64,000 nucleotides of DNA from Bradyrhizobium sp. CB3481 (GCF_029714305.1 NZ_CP121647.1:4236501-4300500); one strand, 5' to 3'. Positions 34,199 through 43,836 are shown, counted from the stretch's first letter. Numbers and translations: made by a program. The notes: generated from the letters alone by a model not told the origin.

Positions 34199-35428
34199 AT
34201 GTCCGAGTTGATTTCGGTCACATCGGAAACCGTAGACGCGACGTTTCCGGAATTGCCTCGCCTGGTCCGGCTGGCGCTGGGCTTCGGTTCAAGGCTGCAA
34301 CATGGCACGCTCGACGTGACGCTGGCCGATGGCCGCACCGTACGGCTCGGCGGCAATGGGCCAGGTCCTGCCGCAGCGATGAAGATCTACGACTACGGCT
34401 TTGCCTCGCGCCTCTTGCGCGGCGGCGACATCGGGATTGCGGAAGCCTATCTGCGCGGTGAATGGGATACGCCTGATCTGACGCAATTCCTCTATCTGTT
34501 CTGCGTCAATCAGGACTGGATGCAGACGATGCTCACCGCGAAGCCGCTGACGCGCACGCTGCAATTCGTCAGGCATTGGCTGAACCGCAATACGCGGCGG
34601 CAGGCCCGTCGCAACATCTATGCGCATTACGACATCGGCAACGCCTTCTACTCGGCGTGGCTCGATCCCAGCATGACCTATTCCTCGGCCTTGTTCGAGG
34701 ATGGCATGGCGGATCTCACCGCAGCCCAGCACAACAAATATCGGCGCCTCGCCGAAGCGATCGATCTGCGGCCGGGTCAGAAGCTGCTGGAAATCGGCTG
34801 CGGTTGGGGCGGCTTTGCCGAATACGCCGCCAAGACGTTTGGCGCCAAGGTCGTTGGACTGACCATCAGCAAGGAGCAGCGCGATTTTGCGCAGGCGCGC
34901 ATCTTCAATGCCGGGCTCAGCGACAAGGTCGAGATCAAACTGCAGGACTATCGCGACGAGCGCGACCGCTACGACCGGATCGCGTCGATCGAGATGATCG
35001 AGGCGGTCGGCGAGCAGTTCTGGCCGAAATACTTTTCACAGTTGCGCGACCGCCTGCTGCCGGGGGGACTGGCCGGCATCCAGGCCATTACCATCCAGGA
35101 CAGCCTGTTCCAGACCTATCGCCGCGAGGTCGATTTCATCCAGCGCTATGTATTTCCCGGCGGCATGCTGCCTTCGCCTGAGATCCTGAAAGCACTTGGC
35201 GAGCGCTTCGGCGTTCCCGTCATCCGCGAACGCATCTTTGGGCAAGATTATGCCAAGACGCTTGCGATCTGGCGAAGCAATTTCCGCGCAGCCTGGCCGA
35301 GGCTGATGCCATCAGGATTCGACGATCGCTTCCGGCGGCTGTGGGAATATTATCTGGCCTATTGTGAGGCAGGATTCCTGTCGGGAAATATCGATGTCCG
35401 CCAGGTGGTGTTTGCGAAACCGACCTGA
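34199..35428 (+). CDS. Cyclopropane-fatty-acyl-phospholipid synthase-like methyltransferase
   Basis: 409 residues from ATG 34199 (another in-frame ATG at 34160). CFA-synthase family: it transfers a methyl group from SAM to the double bond of phospholipid acyl chains. The SAM motif LLEIGCGWGGFAEYAAKTFG is near 196-215, preceded by YAHYDIGNAFYSAWLDPSMT and YSSALFE, and followed by VVGLTISKEQRDFAQ and ASIEMIEAVGEQFWPKYF; the C-terminal YLAYCEAGF is characteristic. Third gene of the operon. A related set in Rhodobacter is linked to singlet-oxygen stress and methylated/furan fatty acids, so a product other than a cyclopropane is possible. Confidence 0.92.
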   Translation: MSELISVTSETVDATFPELPRLVRLALGFGSRLQHGTLDVTLADGRTVRLGGNGPGPAAAMKIYDYGFASRLLRGGDIGIAEAYLRGEWDTPDLTQFLYLFCVNQDWMQTMLTAKPLTRTLQFVRHWLNRNTRRQARRNIYAHYDIGNAFYSAWLDPSMTYSSALFEDGMADLTAAQHNKYRRLAEAIDLRPGQKLLEIGCGWGGFAEYAAKTFGAKVVGLTISKEQRDFAQARIFNAGLSDKVEIKLQDYRDERDRYDRIASIEMIEAVGEQFWPKYFSQLRDRLLPGGLAGIQAITIQDSLFQTYRREVDFIQRYVFPGGMLPSPEILKALGERFGVPVIRERIFGQDYAKTLAIWRSNFRAAWPRLMPSGFDDRFRRLWEYYLAYCEAGFLSGNIDVRQVVFAKPT

Positions 35429-35519
35429 CTGCCCTGCCCGAACGCTTACTTGTGCGGCTGCCAGCGGTCCTTTAGGGTCGCCTAGGGATTAGGCAGAACA
35501 AACCGGCGATTTCAAAGAC

Positions 35520-36560
35520 ATGGCCTTCAACAAAGACGTCATCGAAGCGATCGGCAACACGCCCCTCATCAAGCTGAAGCGCGCATCGGAACTGACCGGC
35601 TGCACCATTCTCGGCAAGGCCGAATTCATGAATCCGGGCCAGTCGGTGAAGGATCGCGCCGGCAAATGGATGATCCTGGAAGCGGAGAAGCGCGGCGATC
35701 TCAAGCCCGGTGGGCTGGTGGTGGAATCGACCGCCGGCAACACCGGCATCGGTCTCGCCGTCGTCGCCAGCGCGCGCGGCTACCGGACCTTGATCCTGAT
35801 TCCAGAAACCCAGAGCCAGGAAAAGAAGGACATGCTGCGGCTCTGCGGCGCCGAGCTCGTCGAAGTGCCGGCACTGCCCTATGCCAATCCGAACAACTAC
35901 CAGCATGTCGGGCGACGGCTAGCGGCGCAGCTTCGCAAGACCGAGCCGAACGGCGTGCTGTTTGCCGACCAGTGGAACAACCTCGACAACGCGAAGGCGC
36001 ATTACGAGTCCACCGGGCCGGAGATCTGGGAGCAGACCGGCGGCAAGATCGACGGCTTCATCTGCTCGGTCGGCACCGGCGGAACGCTCGCCGGCACCAG
36101 CCGCTATCTAAAGGAAAAGCACCCGGGCATCGTCAATGCCTGCGCCGATCCGCATGGGTTTGCGATGTACGAGCTGTTCAAGCACGGCAAGGCCAAGTCG
36201 ACGCCGGGCGACTCCATCACCGAGGGTATCGGGCTCGGCCGCGTCACGCCCGTCGTCGAGACCGCAAAGGTCGACGACGCTTTCCTCATTTCGGACGAGG
36301 AAGCCGTAAACGTGATCTACGAGCTGGTCGAGCACGAGGGGCTGTGCCTCGGCGGTTCGACCGGCGTCAACGTCGCGGGGGCAATACGGCTCGCGAAGCA
36401 GCTCGGGCCTGGCAAGACCATCGTCACGATCCTCGCCGATTCCGGCGGCCGCTATCAGTCAAAACTGTTCAATCCGGAATTCATGCGCTCGAAGAACCTG
36501 CCGGTGCCGACCTGGCTGGAGAAGCGTACGCAGATCGACGTGCCGTTCGAGAAGGTTTAA
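35520..36560 (+). CDS. cysK: Cysteine synthase A (O-acetylserine sulfhydrylase)
   Basis: 346 residues. PLP enzyme that makes cysteine from O-acetylserine and sulfide. PLP lysine is K44 in NPGQSVKDRAGKW; the substrate-binding loop ESTAGNTGIGLA follows near 69-80; the PLP-phosphate loop GTGGTLAG is near 181-188; the C-terminal LADSGGRYQSKLF is typical. It is somewhat longer than the roughly 310 residues of E. coli CysK, as is common in alphaproteobacteria. Own promoter likely; a palindromic repeat lies right after the stop. Confidence 0.93.
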   Translation: MAFNKDVIEAIGNTPLIKLKRASELTGCTILGKAEFMNPGQSVKDRAGKWMILEAEKRGDLKPGGLVVESTAGNTGIGLAVVASARGYRTLILIPETQSQEKKDMLRLCGAELVEVPALPYANPNNYQHVGRRLAAQLRKTEPNGVLFADQWNNLDNAKAHYESTGPEIWEQTGGKIDGFICSVGTGGTLAGTSRYLKEKHPGIVNACADPHGFAMYELFKHGKAKSTPGDSITEGIGLGRVTPVVETAKVDDAFLISDEEAVNVIYELVEHEGLCLGGSTGVNVAGAIRLAKQLGPGKTIVTILADSGGRYQSKLFNPEFMRSKNLPVPTWLEKRTQIDVPFEKV

Positions 36561-36620
36561 GTGGCGAATAGCGAGTAGCGAATGGATTTCCCTATTCGCT
36601 ATTCGCCACTCCCTATTCGC
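36561..36620. repeat. Palindromic intergenic repeat, family C
   Basis: GTGGCGAATAGCGAGTAGCG is mirrored by CGCTATTCGCCAC, with AATGGATTTCCCTATT between, and a further copy of CCCTATTCGC follows. Composed of repeated GAATAGC/GAGTAGC units. It lies between cysK and the convergent aapP-like gene and could serve as a two-way terminator for both. Confidence 0.7.
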
Positions 36621-36626
36621 CCGAAG

Positions 36627-37376
36627 CTAGTGCCTTAAAATCTGGCTCAGGAACAGCTTGGTCCGCGCGTGCTGCGGGTTGGCGAAGAATTCCTGCGGCG
36701 TGTTCGACTCGATCACCTGGCCGGCATCCATGAACACGACGCGGTTGGCGACCTCGCGGGCAAATCCCATTTCGTGGGTGACCACCAGCATGGTCATGCC
36801 TTCCTTGGCGAGGTCGACCATGGTGTCGAGCACCTCCTTGACCATTTCGGGATCGAGCGCCGAGGTCGGCTCGTCGAACAGCATCACCTTCGGATTCATC
36901 GTCAGCGCGCGGGCGATCGCGACGCGCTGCTGCTGACCGCCTGACATCTGGCCCGGATATTTGTTGGCCTGATGCGGGATCTTGACCCGCTCCAGGAATT
37001 TCATCGCGGCCGCCTCGGCATCCTTTTTCGGGATGTTGCGCACCCAGATCGGCGCCAGCGTGCAGTTCTCCAGCACGGTCAGATGCGGGAACAGGTTGAA
37101 GCTCTGGAACACCATGCCGACCTCGCGCCGGACCTCGTCGACCCGTTTCAGGTTCGGGCCGAGCTCGATGCCCTCGACCACGATCTGGCCTTCCTGGAAT
37201 TCCTCCAGCGCGTTGATGCAGCGGATCAGCGTCGACTTGCCCGAGCCCGAGGGGCCGCAGATCACGATGCGCTCGCCCTTCGCGACGTCGAGGTTGATGT
37301 CGCGCAGCACGTGAAAGTCGCCGTACCACTTGTTGAGCGCGTTGATGCCGACGATTGAATTTGCGGTCATGGCCAT
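36627..37376 (-). CDS. aapP: Amino-acid ABC transporter ATP-binding protein, AapP-like
   Basis: 249 residues. Walker [10 protein letters not shown] near residues 41-49, Q-loop [19 protein letters not shown] signature [15 protein letters not shown], Walker [14 protein letters not shown] and the switch His in [12 protein letters not shown]. Very close to the PAAT/GlnQ group. The operon order J-Q-M-P with two large permeases identifies the general L-amino-acid transporter Aap known from Rhizobium. Last gene of the operon, 4 bases after the aapM-like gene. Confidence 0.93.
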   Translation of the reverse strand: MAMTANSIVGINALNKWYGDFHVLRDINLDVAKGERIVICGPSGSGKSTLIRCINALEEFQEGQIVVEGIELGPNLKRVDEVRREVGMVFQSFNLFPHLTVLENCTLAPIWVRNIPKKDAEAAAMKFLERVKIPHQANKYPGQMSGGQQQRVAIARALTMNPKVMLFDEPTSALDPEMVKEVLDTMVDLAKEGMTMLVVTHEMGFAREVANRVVFMDAGQVIESNTPQEFFANPQHARTKLFLSQILRH

Positions 37377-37380
37377 GTAC

Positions 37381-38892
37381 TCAGTTGCGGCGATGGGCGT
37401 TCAGCCTGTTCTCGACGAACAGGGAGTAGCGCGACATGCCAAAGCAGAAGACGAAGTAGATGATTCCGGTAAAGGCGAAGCCGGTGAACAGCGTCGTCGG
37501 CGTCGACCAGACCGGATCGCTGAAGGAGGCCCGGAGCTGGCCGAGCAAATCGAACAGCGCGACGATCGAGACCAGCGAAGTATCCTTGAACAGCGCGATG
37601 AAGCTGTTGACGAGACCCGGAATGACGTGGCGCAGCGCCTGCGGCATCACGATCAGCGCCGTGGTCTTGGCCCAGGACAGGCCGAGCGCGCTCGCCGCCT
37701 CCGCCTGTCCGCGCGGGATCGCTGCGAGGCCGCCGCGGATCACCTCGGCCTGATAGGCGCCGGCAAACAGCGCGATGCCGATCAGGGCGCGCATCAGCCC
37801 GTCGATGGTGAAGCCGGTCGGAACGAACAGCGGCAGCATGTAGGTCGCGAAGAACAGCACGGTAATCAAGGGAACGCCGCGCCAGAACTCGATGAAGGCG
37901 ATCGAGAAAATCCGGATCAGCGGGATGGTCGAGCGGCGGCCCAGCGCCAGCGCGATGCCGACCGGCATCGAGGCGACGATGCCGACGACCGACGCCACCA
38001 GCGTCACCAGCAGGCCGCCCCATAAGCGCGTATCCACTTCCGGAAGCCCGCCGCTGTCGAGTCCCATGATCGCAATGACGACGGCGATCCCGACGAAGAT
38101 CGCAAGATTGGTGGCAAGCGCGCGCATGCTGCCAGTCAGCCAGAACAACAGCGCCGACACGATCGCGGCAGTCGCCCCGAGATCGGCCCAGACCGGACGG
38201 CCATAGCTCTGGATTTGCTCGCGGAGCCAGCTCAGCGGCCAAAGTATCCAGCTCACCACCGTACTGATCAGCACCAGGAGCTTGCCGATCACCCATAGCA
38301 GCGGACCGATGACGGCCGTCGCCTCGCCGGAGGCCACCAGCTTCCTGCCGCCCTCACCGATGCTGTCGTTGAAGCCCGAGAGCAGCCCGGCCGTCCAGCT
38401 CACACCGAAGCCGCCGAGGCCGCCGCCGCGCAACAGAAAGAACGCAACGACCGGCAATGCCACGAAGAACAATAAGGCGTTCAGGCCCTTAGCCGGCAGC
38501 CGCGGAATCAGCAGCGGAACCAAGAGGATCGTCGCGAGAGCGAAAGTGAGATTGACGCGCCAGCGTTCCGGCTCCGGATAGAAGCCGTAGATGAACTGCG
38601 AGAACTTGGCCTGAATGAAGGGCCAGCAGGCGCCGACCACGTCTGTCGGATTTTTCGGCAGGCACGCGGTGCGGTCCTTGCCGATCCAGACCGCGTCGAT
38701 AAACGCGAACTTCACGGCCGGAACGACGATCACCCACAGCAGCAACAAGCTGACGATAGTGATCAGGATGTTGGTCGGCGAATTGAACAGGCGCGTGCGC
38801 AGAAAACCGATCGAGCCGGTGGTTTTCACCGGCGCCGGCCGTTCCGGCACCAGCTCCTGGCGGACAAAATTGGATGCGGTCGTATCGCTCAT
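37381..38892 (-). CDS. aapM: Amino-acid ABC transporter permease, AapM-like
   Basis: 503 residues from ATG 38892, giving a 4-base ATGA overlap with the upstream permease gene (the frame is open 9 codons further). Much larger than a GlnP permease because of an N-terminal extension with several extra helices, typical for AapM. The conserved C-terminal part has the EAA loop: [20 protein letters not shown] followed by [20 protein letters not shown]. The family phrase [15 protein letters not shown] is near 335. Confidence 0.92.
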   Translation of the reverse strand: MSDTTASNFVRQELVPERPAPVKTTGSIGFLRTRLFNSPTNILITIVSLLLLWVIVVPAVKFAFIDAVWIGKDRTACLPKNPTDVVGACWPFIQAKFSQFIYGFYPEPERWRVNLTFALATILLVPLLIPRLPAKGLNALLFFVALPVVAFFLLRGGGLGGFGVSWTAGLLSGFNDSIGEGGRKLVASGEATAVIGPLLWVIGKLLVLISTVVSWILWPLSWLREQIQSYGRPVWADLGATAAIVSALLFWLTGSMRALATNLAIFVGIAVVIAIMGLDSGGLPEVDTRLWGGLLVTLVASVVGIVASMPVGIALALGRRSTIPLIRIFSIAFIEFWRGVPLITVLFFATYMLPLFVPTGFTIDGLMRALIGIALFAGAYQAEVIRGGLAAIPRGQAEAASALGLSWAKTTALIVMPQALRHVIPGLVNSFIALFKDTSLVSIVALFDLLGQLRASFSDPVWSTPTTLFTGFAFTGIIYFVFCFGMSRYSLFVENRLNAHRRN

Positions 38893-40094
38893 CCGCCCAT
38901 GCTCCGGCTGATGCGCCATCCATAGAAGCTCATGATCGCGCTGGTGATCAGCGAGATCAGGAGATAGACGCCCATGGTGATGCCGATGATCTCAATCGCC
39001 TGCCCAGTTTGGCTCAGCGTCGTGCCGGCGAACACCGAGACCAGGTCGGGATAGCCGATCGCCACCGCCAGCGAGGAGTTCTTGGTCAGGTTGAGATACT
39101 GGTTGGTCAGCGGCGGGAGGATCACCCGCATCGCTTGCGGGATCACGATCAGCCGCAGCACCGAACCGCGCTGCAGACCGAGCGAGGAACCCGCCTCCAT
39201 CTGGCCCTTGTGCACGGAGAGAATGCCGGCGCGAACGATTTCGGCGATGAAGGCCGCCGTGTAGGTCGACAGCGCCACCGTCAGCGCGACGAACTCCGGA
39301 ATGAGGCGCGAGCCGCCGGCGAAGTTGAAGCCGCGGAGCACCGGCACCTCGAAGGTAACAGGCTTGCCGAAGATCAGTACGCTGAGCAGCGGCAAGCCTA
39401 TGATCATGCCAAGCGCATAGGGCCAGACCTTGATCACCCTGCCGCTTTGGAAGAGCTGGCGACGCGCATATCGCCACAGCACGATCGTGGCGACAATCGC
39501 CACCAGCAGAGCGACGACGAACGGCTCGAAGCCGGGCTCGCCGATCGGCCGGGGAACGACGAGGCCGCGGTTGCTCAAGAAGACGGCGTCGAAGATCGAA
39601 ACGCTCTGCCGCGGGTTGGGCAGCGCGGCGAGCACGGCCAGGTACCAGAACAGGATCTGGAACAACACCGGCAGGTTGCGGATCAGTTCGACATAGCCGC
39701 CCGAGATTCGCGCCAGCAGCCAGTTTGGCGACAGCCGGCCGAGCGCAACGAGGAATCCGATGATGGTGGCAAAGAAGATGCCGATCACCGACACTAGCAG
39801 CGTGTTGAGCAGGCCGACCACAAAGACGCGCGTATAGGGGTCGGAGCCCGAATAGGAAATCAGGCTCTGGCTGACGTCAAAGCCCGCATTGTTGGCAAGG
39901 AAGCCAAAGCCCGCGGTGATCCGCTGCGCCTGCAAATTGGCGCGGGCATTGGCGACGATCTCGTAGGAGATCCAGGCGAGCGCGCCGACGAACAGCAGCT
40001 GGAGCACGAAGCCGCTCCAGCCGGCACGCCCGCCGAGGGCCTTCTGCAGCCTCGGAAGCAGCTGCGACGGTGGTTTTCGGGGTTCGATGGCCAT
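38889..40094 (-). CDS. aapQ: Amino-acid ABC transporter permease, AapQ-like
   Basis: 401 residues, inner-membrane permease. After one N-terminal helix there is a periplasmic section (FGFLANNAGFDVSQSLISYS) and then the transport domain, with GYVELIRNLPVLFQILFWY and the EAA loop AEIVRAGILSVHKGQMEAGS followed by SLGLQRGSVLRLIVIPQAMR. The size and the FGFL..NAGFDV phrase are typical of AapQ. Between the binding-protein gene and the aapM-like gene. Confidence 0.93.
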   Translation of the reverse strand: MAIEPRKPPSQLLPRLQKALGGRAGWSGFVLQLLFVGALAWISYEIVANARANLQAQRITAGFGFLANNAGFDVSQSLISYSGSDPYTRVFVVGLLNTLLVSVIGIFFATIIGFLVALGRLSPNWLLARISGGYVELIRNLPVLFQILFWYLAVLAALPNPRQSVSIFDAVFLSNRGLVVPRPIGEPGFEPFVVALLVAIVATIVLWRYARRQLFQSGRVIKVWPYALGMIIGLPLLSVLIFGKPVTFEVPVLRGFNFAGGSRLIPEFVALTVALSTYTAAFIAEIVRAGILSVHKGQMEAGSSLGLQRGSVLRLIVIPQAMRVILPPLTNQYLNLTKNSSLAVAIGYPDLVSVFAGTTLSQTGQAIEIIGITMGVYLLISLITSAIMSFYGWRISRSMGG

Positions 40095-40118
40095 CGCCGC
40101 AGCCCCTCTCTTTGGCGC

Positions 40119-41135
40119 TTAGCGGATCGGCGGGGCGTACTGGATGCCGCCCTTGCTCCAGAGGTTGTTGAGGCCGCGGGCAATGCCGAGTTTGGAGCCG
40201 GAGCCGACGTTGCGCTCGAACGACTCGCCGTAATTGCCGACCGCCTTCACGATCCGTATCATCCAGTCCTTGGTCAGGCCAAGCTGTTCGCCCAGATTGC
40301 CGTCGGTGCCGACCGCGCGCTTGACCTCCGGCTTGTCGGACTTGGCCATCTCGTCGATGTTCTTCTGGGTCATGCCGAGCTCCTCGGCGCCAACCATCGC
40401 GTAGAGCGTCCACTTGACGACGTCGAACCACTGGTCGTCGCCGTGGCGGACCATCGGTCCGAGCGGTTCTTTCGAAATCACTTCGGGCAGCACGACGTGG
40501 TCGGCCGGGTTGGCGAGCTTCAGGCGTTCGGCATAGAGCTGAGAGACGTCCGAGGTGAAGACATCGCAACGGCCGGATTCATAGGCCTTGACGGTCTCGT
40601 CGGCGGTCGCGAACGCGATCACCTCGTACTTCATGTTGTTGCCCTTGAAGTAGTCGGCGAGGTTCTGCTCGGTCGTGGTGCCGGTCTGCACGCAGACCGA
40701 GGCGCTGTTCAGCTCCAGCGCCGAATTCACCTTCAGCGCCTTCTTCACTAGAAAGCCCTGGCCGTCATAATAGGTGACGCCGGTGAAGTTGGCGCCGAGT
40801 GAGGTATCGCGCGACAGCGTCCAGGTGGTGTTGCGGGACAGCACATCGATTTCGCCTGATTGCAGCGCGGTGAAGCGGTCCTTGGCCGACAGCGGCACGA
40901 ACTTGATCTTGTTCGCGTCGTTGAAGATGGCGGCGGCGATCGCCCGACAGATGTCGACGTCGAGCCCGGTCCAGTTGCCCTTGTCATCCGGCGACGAGAA
41001 GCCCGGCAGGCCCTGGCTGACGCCGCAGGATAGCTGGCCGCGGTCCTTGACCGTCTTGAGGGTTTGCGCCGAGGCGGCCTGGGCCGAGAGAGCGGCGGCA
41101 GCGGCTAGGGTAACAACCAGAGATACGCGTTTCAT
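40119..41135 (-). CDS. aapJ: Amino-acid ABC transporter substrate-binding protein, AapJ-like
   Basis: 338 residues. Signal peptide MKRVSLVVTLAAAAALSAQA (cleavage after ASA) and a periplasmic type II binding-protein fold: TLKTVKDRGQLSCGVSQGLP, NWTGLDVDICRAIAAAIF, SGEIDVLSRNTTWTLSRDTS, and CVQTGTTTEQNLADYF. The two cysteines C43-like and in CVQTG are typical of AapJ/BztA. First gene of aapJQMP; a sigma-54 promoter motif lies about 110 bases upstream. Confidence 0.94.
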   Translation of the reverse strand: MKRVSLVVTLAAAAALSAQAASAQTLKTVKDRGQLSCGVSQGLPGFSSPDDKGNWTGLDVDICRAIAAAIFNDANKIKFVPLSAKDRFTALQSGEIDVLSRNTTWTLSRDTSLGANFTGVTYYDGQGFLVKKALKVNSALELNSASVCVQTGTTTEQNLADYFKGNNMKYEVIAFATADETVKAYESGRCDVFTSDVSQLYAERLKLANPADHVVLPEVISKEPLGPMVRHGDDQWFDVVKWTLYAMVGAEELGMTQKNIDEMAKSDKPEVKRAVGTDGNLGEQLGLTKDWMIRIVKAVGNYGESFERNVGSGSKLGIARGLNNLWSKGGIQYAPPIR

Positions 41136-41477
41136 GGGCTAGGCCTTTCAAGGGGTCGGGTCGTCCGGAGATCGTTTCTTAGGCAACGCTTGACGTTGCT
41201 GGGCCAACCCGCTGATCCCTCGCTGAAAAGCGTCGTCCCGACCGTGCATTTTGCGTGCCATTACGGTCAGGTGCTGGATCGGATATCGCGGCAGGCCCCT
41301 CAACTTGCAGCGATTGTTTAGTTGGCGCGCATCTCAGAACGACTAGCGTGCCGGGTCAAGGGGTTGACTGCCGACTTCTGTGTCTTGTTATTAACACACC
41401 GGCCCCAATCAGCCGCCTGTCGGTGTTTTCGCCATCAAGTTGCGGCTGCGGCATAACGTCTTGGATAATGCAAACGC
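41136..41477. other. Divergent intergenic stretch, aapJ and metC promoters
   Basis: 342 bp without a gene. It contains the sigma-54-type element at 41244-41260 for the aap operon. Nearer aapJ a small hairpin, GCAACG-CTTGA-CGTTGC, lies around 41181-41197 in what would be the leader of the aap transcript. No riboswitch was recognised upstream of metC. Confidence 0.5.
41244..41260 (-). promoter_or_regulatory. Sigma-54-type promoter of the aap operon
   Basis: On the minus strand the sequence reads TGGCACGCAAAATGCAC: GG and GC separated by exactly 10 bases, matching the TGGCAC-N5-TTGC -24/-12 consensus except at two T positions of the -12 box. It would give a leader of roughly 100 bases before the aapJ start. 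This is consistent with Ntr-linked control of aap known in Rhizobium leguminosarum. Confidence 0.6.
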
Positions 41478-42671
41478 ATGAGCTTTTCGAACGACGGCGC
41501 ATCGAACCCGCAAAAACCCGAAACCCGGCTGGTGACGGCCGGCCGTGACACCAAGGGGCAAAGGGGTTTTGTCAATCCGGCGGTCTACCACGGCTCGACC
41601 GTCCTCTACCCGACGGCCGAAGACCTGCATGCCCACCGCGCCGAATTCACCTACGGACGCCACGGCTCGCCGACCACGCGGGCGCTGCAGGACGTCCTGA
41701 TGTCGCTGGAGGGCCCGCAATGCGCCGGCGTCGGCCTTGCGCCGTCCGGCCTCGCCGCCATCACCACTACCCTGCTCTCGGTACTGAAGGCCGGCGATCA
41801 TCTGCTGGTAGCAGACAACGTCTACCGGCCCTCGCGCAATTTCTGCAACGGCATGCTGGAGCGCTACGGCGTCGAGGTGACCTATTTCGATCCGCTGATC
41901 GGCGCCGGAATCGAAAAGCTGTTCAAGCCCAACACAAGGGCGGTGCTGGTCGAGGCGCCCGGCTCGCAGTCGTTTGAGATGGCCGACATCCCTGCCATCG
42001 CCGAAGTCGCGCATGCAAAGGACGCGCTCGTCATCGACGACAACACCTGGGCAACGCCGCTGTTTCATCGCTCGCTCGACCAGGGCGTCGACATCAGCAT
42101 GCAGGCCGCCACCAAATATATCGGCGGCCATTCCGACATCATGTTCGGCACGATCTCGGCGAACGCAAAAGCGTGGCCGCTGATTGCCGAAGGCATCCGC
42201 CTGCTCGGAGTGTGTGCCGGCCCCGACGACGTCTTCCTGGCGCTGCGCGGCACCCGCACGTTACAGGTGCGGCTCGCGCAGCATCACCGCTCGGGCCTCG
42301 AAATGGCGCGCTGGCTCGCCGCCCGCCCGGAAGTCCTTGATGTGCTGCATCCCGGGCTCGAGAGCCATCCCGGCCATGCGATCTGGAAGCGCGACTTCAC
42401 CGGTGCCTCCGGCCTGTTCAGCATCGTGCTGAAGCCGGTGCCGCAAAAGGCGGTCGATGCCCTGCTCGACACGGTCAAGCTGTTTGGCATGGGTTTTTCG
42501 TGGGGCGGCTTCGAAAGCCTCGTCGTCCCGTTCGACTGCGACCCCTACCGCACCGCGACCAAATGGTCGCCGGGCGGGCCGACGCTGCGGCTCCATATCG
42601 GCCTGGAGAATGTCGAGGACCTCAAGGCCGACCTGGAGCGCGGCTTTGCGGCCTTGAAGGCGGCCGTATGA
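41478..42671 (+). CDS. metC: Cystathionine beta-lyase
   Basis: 397 residues, Cys/Met-metabolism PLP enzyme family, fold type I. Starts MSFSNDGASNPQKPETRLVT, then FVNPAVYHGSTVLYPTAEDL and YGRHGSPTTRALQDVLMSLE. The PLP-binding Lys is in MQAATKYIGGHSDIMFG near residue 212. GMGFSWGGFESLVVPFD and PTLRLHIGLENVEDLKADLE near the end are hallmark sequences of the alphaproteobacterial MetC group. It splits cystathionine to homocysteine; a cysteine-desulfhydrase side activity is common. Confidence 0.92.
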   Translation: MSFSNDGASNPQKPETRLVTAGRDTKGQRGFVNPAVYHGSTVLYPTAEDLHAHRAEFTYGRHGSPTTRALQDVLMSLEGPQCAGVGLAPSGLAAITTTLLSVLKAGDHLLVADNVYRPSRNFCNGMLERYGVEVTYFDPLIGAGIEKLFKPNTRAVLVEAPGSQSFEMADIPAIAEVAHAKDALVIDDNTWATPLFHRSLDQGVDISMQAATKYIGGHSDIMFGTISANAKAWPLIAEGIRLLGVCAGPDDVFLALRGTRTLQVRLAQHHRSGLEMARWLAARPEVLDVLHPGLESHPGHAIWKRDFTGASGLFSIVLKPVPQKAVDALLDTVKLFGMGFSWGGFESLVVPFDCDPYRTATKWSPGGPTLRLHIGLENVEDLKADLERGFAALKAAV

Positions 42672-42786
42672 AGCCCGATCAGGTCCGGGCCTGATGCTTC
42701 GTTGACCGTCCAAAACAAAATATCGAAAACAACCCCATGCACAGTAGCCGGCAAACGGCCGGCATAGCGGGCGGTCTGATCTCATC

Positions 42787-42803
42787 GTACCCGAGGTGGG
42801 TAC
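42787..42803 (-). terminator. Short hairpin right after the pdxA-family stop codon
   Basis: GTACCC and GGGTAC form a perfect 6-bp stem around GAGGT, one base from the stop codon of the minus-strand gene. There is no T-tract on either side, so whether it terminates transcription is doubtful. Confidence 0.3.
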
Positions 42804-42804
42804 C

Positions 42805-43836
42805 TCAGGCCGCCCGATGTCCCAGCCTCGCGGTATCAGCCATCTCGGCCGCGAGCAGCAAGGCCGCGCGGCTGGCGCCGACCGAGGCGACGCCCTGGCC
42901 TGCGATGTCATAGGCGGTGCCGTGGGCCGGCGTGCAGATCGGAAACGGAAAGCCGCCCAGCATCGTCACGCCGCGATCAAAACCCATCAGCTTCATCGCG
43001 ATCTGGCCCTGGTCGTGATACATCGTCAGCACCGCATCGAAGGCACCATTCCTGGCGCGCAGGAACACGGTGTCGGCCGGAAATGGCCCCTCCGCCGCAA
43101 TGCCTTCGGCACGGCCGGCCTTGACGGCGGGCTCGATTACGTCGATCTCCTCGCGGCCGAAATTGCCGCCGTCGCCGGCATGCGGGTTCAGCCCAGCCAC
43201 GGCGATCCGCGGCTCGGCAAAGCCCGCCCGCCGCATGCAGGCATCGGTCAGCTTCAGCGCGCGATGAATGCGCTCGACCGAGAGCCGCGAGGCCACGTCC
43301 TTGAGCGGGATGTGCGAGGTGACACGGGCATTCCACAGCCCCTCGAGCACGTTGAATTCGCTGGCCGGCGTTTTCAGGCCGGCGATCTCGGCGGAGAACG
43401 CAATCTCGTCGTCGTACTCGGCGCGCGCGAGCCGCATCGCCTTCTTGTTGAACGGCGTGAAGCAGACGGCATCGGCCAGCCCGTCACGCGCCAGCGTCAG
43501 CGCGCGCCGATAATTCTCTAGCGCGAACGCTCCGCCGGACTGGCTGGCGACACCCTGTGCGATTGTCGTGGGATCGAGATGGCCGAGGTCCATAAAGGCG
43601 GCATCACTGCCGATCGTTCGAGGGTCCGTCGATGGCGATACATTCGGTAGCTCGCTCTCGATGCCGGCCACCTGTGCGCCTTCATCGAACACGCGGCGGT
43701 CCCCGATCACGATCAGCCGTGCGCGCGAGCGGATTTCTTCGAGACAGGCGAGCTTCGCGGTCAATTCCGGACTGATGCCGGCGGGGTCGCCCATCGCCAG
43801 CGCGATCACCGGCTTGCCGGTTCTATCCAGGTTCAT
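42805..43836 (-). CDS. PdxA-family dehydrogenase (PdxA2-like)
   Basis: 343 residues. The PdxA family are metal-dependent, NAD-linked oxidative decarboxylases; the name-giving member acts on 4-hydroxythreonine 4-phosphate in vitamin B6 synthesis. Signatures: PVIALAMGDPAGISPELTAK at the start, VTSHIPLKDV (metal His), GLNPHAGDGGNFGREE (metal His and substrate site) and YHDQGQIAMKLMGFDRGVTM. Position as last gene of a tctCBA cluster, overlapping tctA by 4 bases, argues for a catabolic role (PdxA2 acts on hydroxy-acids; TphB in terephthalate breakdown is also a PdxA relative) rather than B6 synthesis. Confidence 0.88.
   Translation of the reverse strand: MNLDRTGKPVIALAMGDPAGISPELTAKLACLEEIRSRARLIVIGDRRVFDEGAQVAGIESELPNVSPSTDPRTIGSDAAFMDLGHLDPTTIAQGVASQSGGAFALENYRRALTLARDGLADAVCFTPFNKKAMRLARAEYDDEIAFSAEIAGLKTPASEFNVLEGLWNARVTSHIPLKDVASRLSVERIHRALKLTDACMRRAGFAEPRIAVAGLNPHAGDGGNFGREEIDVIEPAVKAGRAEGIAAEGPFPADTVFLRARNGAFDAVLTMYHDQGQIAMKLMGFDRGVTMLGGFPFPICTPAHGTAYDIAGQGVASVGASRAALLLAAEMADTARLGHRAA

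Noticed and set aside
41290..41477. Possible SAM riboswitch upstream of metC
   Set aside because: No SAM-II or SAM-I core sequence or pseudoknot pairing could be found by eye.
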